Below, piece after piece: positions 5,987 to 7,571 of a stretch of 7,571 bases of DNA; position 1 is the stretch's first letter; the number at the start of each line of letters is the position of its first letter. Both the position numbers and the translations under genes were made by a program. Source of the DNA: Clostridiales bacterium (GTDB lineage Bacteria > Bacillota > Clostridia > Oscillospirales > Acutalibacteraceae); the NCBI GenBank assembly GCA_021202245.1, contig JAJQDK010000084.1, forward strand, positions 1-7,571, written 5' to 3'. The notes beneath the pieces were generated by a model. The model had not been told where the DNA came from. It worked only from the letters and a program-made list of their open reading frames with translations, and did no database searches.

Positions 5987-6964
5987 TTATTCAGTCAATA
6001 CTTCCGTGTCACCGTCCGCAGCGTTTTCCTGCTCAGGCTCGGCTTCAATCTCGTTATCATTCTGAGGAACATCCTCAACGTCGGGAGCGCTCTCCTGAAC
6101 AGGCTCGGCTTCAATCTCATTTTCAAGCTGAGGAACATCCTCACCGCCGAACGAGTTATCGGCAGGCTGATTATTCTTAGACTTATTCATCAGAATCAAC
6201 ACAACCACTATAGCGGCAATGATAATAACAACAGCCGCAATGATAATGTATTTTGAAACAGACGAATCGGATTCAACGTCAATAACCTCGTTTGCATTGA
6301 CAACCTCGGTAACATACATTGTGCCCAGCTCTTTATCGCCGATTACGGCGTCGTGGTCGTCGCCTGCGTTGGGGGAATTTTCCTCTCCCATACCGTCAAG
6401 ATAATTTATGAAGCCGCCCTGACGGTTGTTGATGATGTCATCATCGGTGGCAATAACCGGAGTGTTGTCCGAGGAAACAACCTCGCCGTTTACCGAAATG
6501 TCATAGGTGAGCGTGTACGCCTTGAGATAGGTCATATCGTCGCCGTAAAGCTCCTGAATAAATTCGGCAATTTCTGCGCTGCCTGCCTGAGTAACGGTAA
6601 AATCAACCGATACCAACAGAGCCTTGCTTGAAAAATCAGCCAAATTGGTAATATCAGTCCAGTTGAAGGTTACAAAGTTCTCATTATCGGCGTTCTGAAC
6701 AACACCGTCAAATTTTTCGTAGGTCAGGGATTCAGGGTCAACCGTCAAATAATCCGGGTCGTAATAAATATACATTTGAATACCCTCGACAGGGTCGTCT
6801 GCATCGCTCAAATAGAGAGAATAGGTAACTGTATCGCCGACAGCAGCCGAAGCTACGGAGTTGATTTCAAGCTCATCGTCAGTGGCAAATGCCGTTACCG
6901 TGCAGCCGAGCAAAAGCGCCGCCGCACACAAAATTACAAGAAAGGGTTTAGTCTTTTTTAACAT
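5987..6964 (-). CDS. Cohesin-like membrane-anchored surface protein with acidic repeated cytoplasmic tail
   Basis: A 325-residue product starting at ATG 6964, with AAAGGA 9 nt upstream; the earlier in-frame TTG directly abuts that site and is unlikely. It has a signal sequence (1-28); LLLGC at 17-21 could be a weak lipobox, though AFA before T28 also fits ordinary cleavage. Residues about 31-165 resemble a cohesin: AVGDTVTYSLYL, GIQMYIYYDPDYLTV and ALLVSVDFTVTQAG match the typical opening strand, the YDP-x-L motif and the later FTV strand. An acidic spacer follows, then one membrane segment (239-259) ending in NKSKNN, which predicts a C-terminus inside the cell. The 62-residue tail carries a 22-residue unit twice, beginning DVPQ. 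Cohesins bind dockerins of secreted enzymes, but cohesin-like folds also occur outside such complexes, and no dockerin is seen here. It is transcribed alone and lies upstream of the two starch-binding-like genes. Confidence 0.85.
   Translation of the reverse strand: MLKKTKPFLVILCAAALLLGCTVTAFATDDELEINSVASAAVGDTVTYSLYLSDADDPVEGIQMYIYYDPDYLTVDPESLTYEKFDGVVQNADNENFVTFNWTDITNLADFSSKALLVSVDFTVTQAGSAEIAEFIQELYGDDMTYLKAYTLTYDISVNGEVVSSDNTPVIATDDDIINNRQGGFINYLDGMGEENSPNAGDDHDAVIGDKELGTMYVTEVVNANEVIDVESDSSVSKYIIIAAVVIIIAAIVVVLILMNKSKNNQPADNSFGGEDVPQLENEIEAEPVQESAPDVEDVPQNDNEIEAEPEQENAADGDTEVLTE
6008..6139 (-). repeat. Two tandem 66-bp units coding for the acidic tail repeat
   Basis: Plus-strand words CAGGCTCGGCTTCAATCTC and CTGAGGAACATCCTCA recur at an offset of 66 bp. 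Each unit encodes 22 residues (276-297 and 298-319) sharing DVPQ and NEIEAEP. The frame is kept. Confidence 0.85.
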
Positions 6965-7008
6965 CGGTATCAATCCTTTAAACTTAATACAATATATACA
7001 TTATGATA

Positions 7009-7037
7009 ATTATACAATAGACGACAAATTTTTTCAA
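7009..7037 (-). promoter_or_regulatory. Promoter of the cohesin-like protein gene
   Basis: TTGAAA (7037-7032), a 17-bp spacer and TATAAT (7014-7009) lie about 45 nt upstream of the start codon. This is a near-consensus vegetative promoter (5/6 and 6/6). Confidence 0.8.
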
Positions 7038-7193
7038 CATAAATCAGCTGCATTTTTAATGAAATTTATGTGAATATTTTTAGTTTAACCGATTTGCTGC
7101 GCAGTAAATTAGGTCAGATATTTTATGCAAGAAATACCGTTACGTAGGGACGTATAATTTCAGCGTGTTTACAGCGGCGGTCAGTGGTTAGTG

Positions 7194-7214
7194 TGGAGTT
7201 TGGAGTTTGGAGTG
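7194..7214 (+). repeat. Three tandem copies of a 7-bp unit
   Basis: TGGAGTT occurs twice, followed by TGGAGTG. It is a short tandem array within the repeat-rich spacer. Confidence 0.8.
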
Positions 7215-7260
7215 TGTTCGTAGCGTATACAACTGTGTACATACGTATAATTTAATACAC

Positions 7261-7286
7261 GTCCGTAACGGAGGTCAGTGACCGCC
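7261..7286 (+). repeat. Diverged member of the hairpin repeat family
   Basis: GGAGGTC, AGT, GACCGCC (7270-7286) forms six of seven pairs with one A-G mismatch. The leader CCGTAACG resembles but does not equal the TCGTAG leader of the others. Confidence 0.6.
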
Positions 7287-7319
7287 ATATTTTTTTAAAT
7301 TTATTTTTATAATGTTCAC

Positions 7320-7383
7320 GGAGCTAAAGCTCCTACACCTCATCCGTCACCATACGGTGACACCTTCCCCTCGGAGGGGAAGG
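7320..7383. repeat. Cluster of three perfect hairpins
   Basis: The hairpins are GGAGC/GCTCC with loop TAAA (7320-7333), GTCACC/GGTGAC with loop ATAC (7346-7361), and CCTTCCCC/GGGGAAGG (7363-7383), extendable by one T-A pair to leave loop CGG. From general familiarity, similar CACCTTCCCCT-type hairpins are common between genes in Ruminococcus-like genomes. No T-run follows, so they are not standard terminators. Confidence 0.7.
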
Positions 7384-7431
7384 CTTCAATAAGCAGGAAA
7401 ACGTCATCTCTCAGCAAGGCTTCCCCTTGAG

Positions 7432-7547
7432 GTATTCCCTTGATAAGGTAATGTCGTCAACTTAAGAAAAAATAAATATGTAATGTGCACCACTGTGTAC
7501 TGAGGTATAATTTCCCCACCCGTTCGTAGGGGCGGATAGTATCCGCC
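7432..7547 (+). repeat. Dispersed repeat, direct copy 2, ending in a hairpin
   Basis: Partner of 1620-1734. It ends in a hairpin (7531-7547) with arms GGCGGAT and ATCCGCC and loop AGT, preceded by TCGTAGG. The same hairpin occurs at 1791-1807. Confidence 0.8.
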
Positions 7548-7571
7548 CGCACGGCGTAGCCGTCCTTATAA
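7488..7571. repeat. Inverted partner of 1907-1990, cut by the window edge
   Basis: The last 27 nt (7545-7571) match 1933-1907 exactly as a reverse complement, with looser similarity extending inward. It includes ACGGC/GCCGT with loop GTA (7551-7563) and overlaps the end of direct copy 2, so the two repeat types share a junction hairpin. Confidence 0.85.

Larger units (their letters stand above)
7038..7431. other. Intergenic region without genes, repeat-rich
   Basis: No supported gene. From about 7140 to the edge it carries the same classes of repeat as 1562-2060, including GTATAATTT-type segments (7150-7158, 7245-7253) and a degenerate hairpin near 7163-7180 (GGCGGTC, AGT, then an imperfect right arm). 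It separates the surface locus from whatever lies to the right. Confidence 0.65.

Noticed and set aside
6350..6420. Dockerin-like Asp/Asn-rich stretch after the cohesin-like domain (residues about 182-210)
   Set aside because: The paired calcium-binding repeats with the spaced D-x-N-x-D pattern and following helix of dockerins are absent; it reads as an acidic spacer.
6902..6910. Lipoprotein signal LLLGC in the cohesin-like protein
   Set aside because: The -2 residue is Leu and an ordinary cleavage site (AFA) follows; with a C-terminal membrane anchor, lipidation is not needed. Left as a possibility only.
7320..7383. Terminators for genes to either side
   Set aside because: The hairpins are perfect but none is followed by a T-run on either strand, and no gene in the window ends next to them.
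1907..7571. Composite transposon bounded by the 27-bp inverted repeats
   Set aside because: There is no transposase or integrase in the interval, it contains the essential gene rpmB, and target duplications cannot be assessed because one copy ends at the window edge.

Overview
The window looks like chromosomal DNA of a Gram-positive gut or rumen Clostridia member, most likely a Ruminococcus-like member of the Oscillospiraceae. This rests on three observations: a site-2-protease gene followed directly by scpA, a short four-cysteine L28, and a set of acidic Thr/Tyr-rich surface proteins with starch-binding-like and cohesin-like modules. The genus is inferred, not shown. All coding genes except rpmB lie on the minus strand.

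Layout from left to right. (1) 1-1426, minus: a housekeeping operon, a membrane metalloprotease of family M50 (740-1426) followed 16 nt later by scpA (723 down to 1, running off the window edge, TTG start). (2) 1427-2261: an intergenic region of about 835 bp with short dispersed hairpin repeats, a 12-bp hairpin and the rpmB promoter. (3) 2262-2450, plus: rpmB (ribosomal protein L28) with its own promoter and terminator. (4) 2604-6964, minus: three separately transcribed surface-protein genes. In transcription order these are a cohesin-like single-pass membrane protein (6964-5987), a small protein with a starch-binding-like module (5793-4672), and a larger paralogue of it (4490-2604) that adds a cohesin-like domain and a long Thr/Glu stalk. 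Each has a near-consensus vegetative promoter with a 17-bp spacer, and a hairpin terminator. (5) 7015-7571: a second repeat-rich intergenic region sharing direct and inverted copies with region 2.

How the genes may work together. The two paralogues carry signal peptides, a module rich in Trp and Tyr resembling CBM26-type starch-binding modules, and a C-terminal QTG plus hydrophobic plus basic tail resembling a degenerate sortase signal. The third protein and the larger paralogue have cohesin-like folds, the receptor half of cohesin-dockerin assembly. An economical reading is a small cell-surface polysaccharide (probably starch) attachment locus, related in concept to the amylosome of Ruminococcus bromii. 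No dockerin, glycoside hydrolase or sortase gene is in the window, so this remains inference.

The most unusual non-coding signal is a family of short hairpins in both intergenic regions. They share a TCGTAG-like leader and a 3-nt AGT loop, while the stem arms vary between copies in a compensating way.
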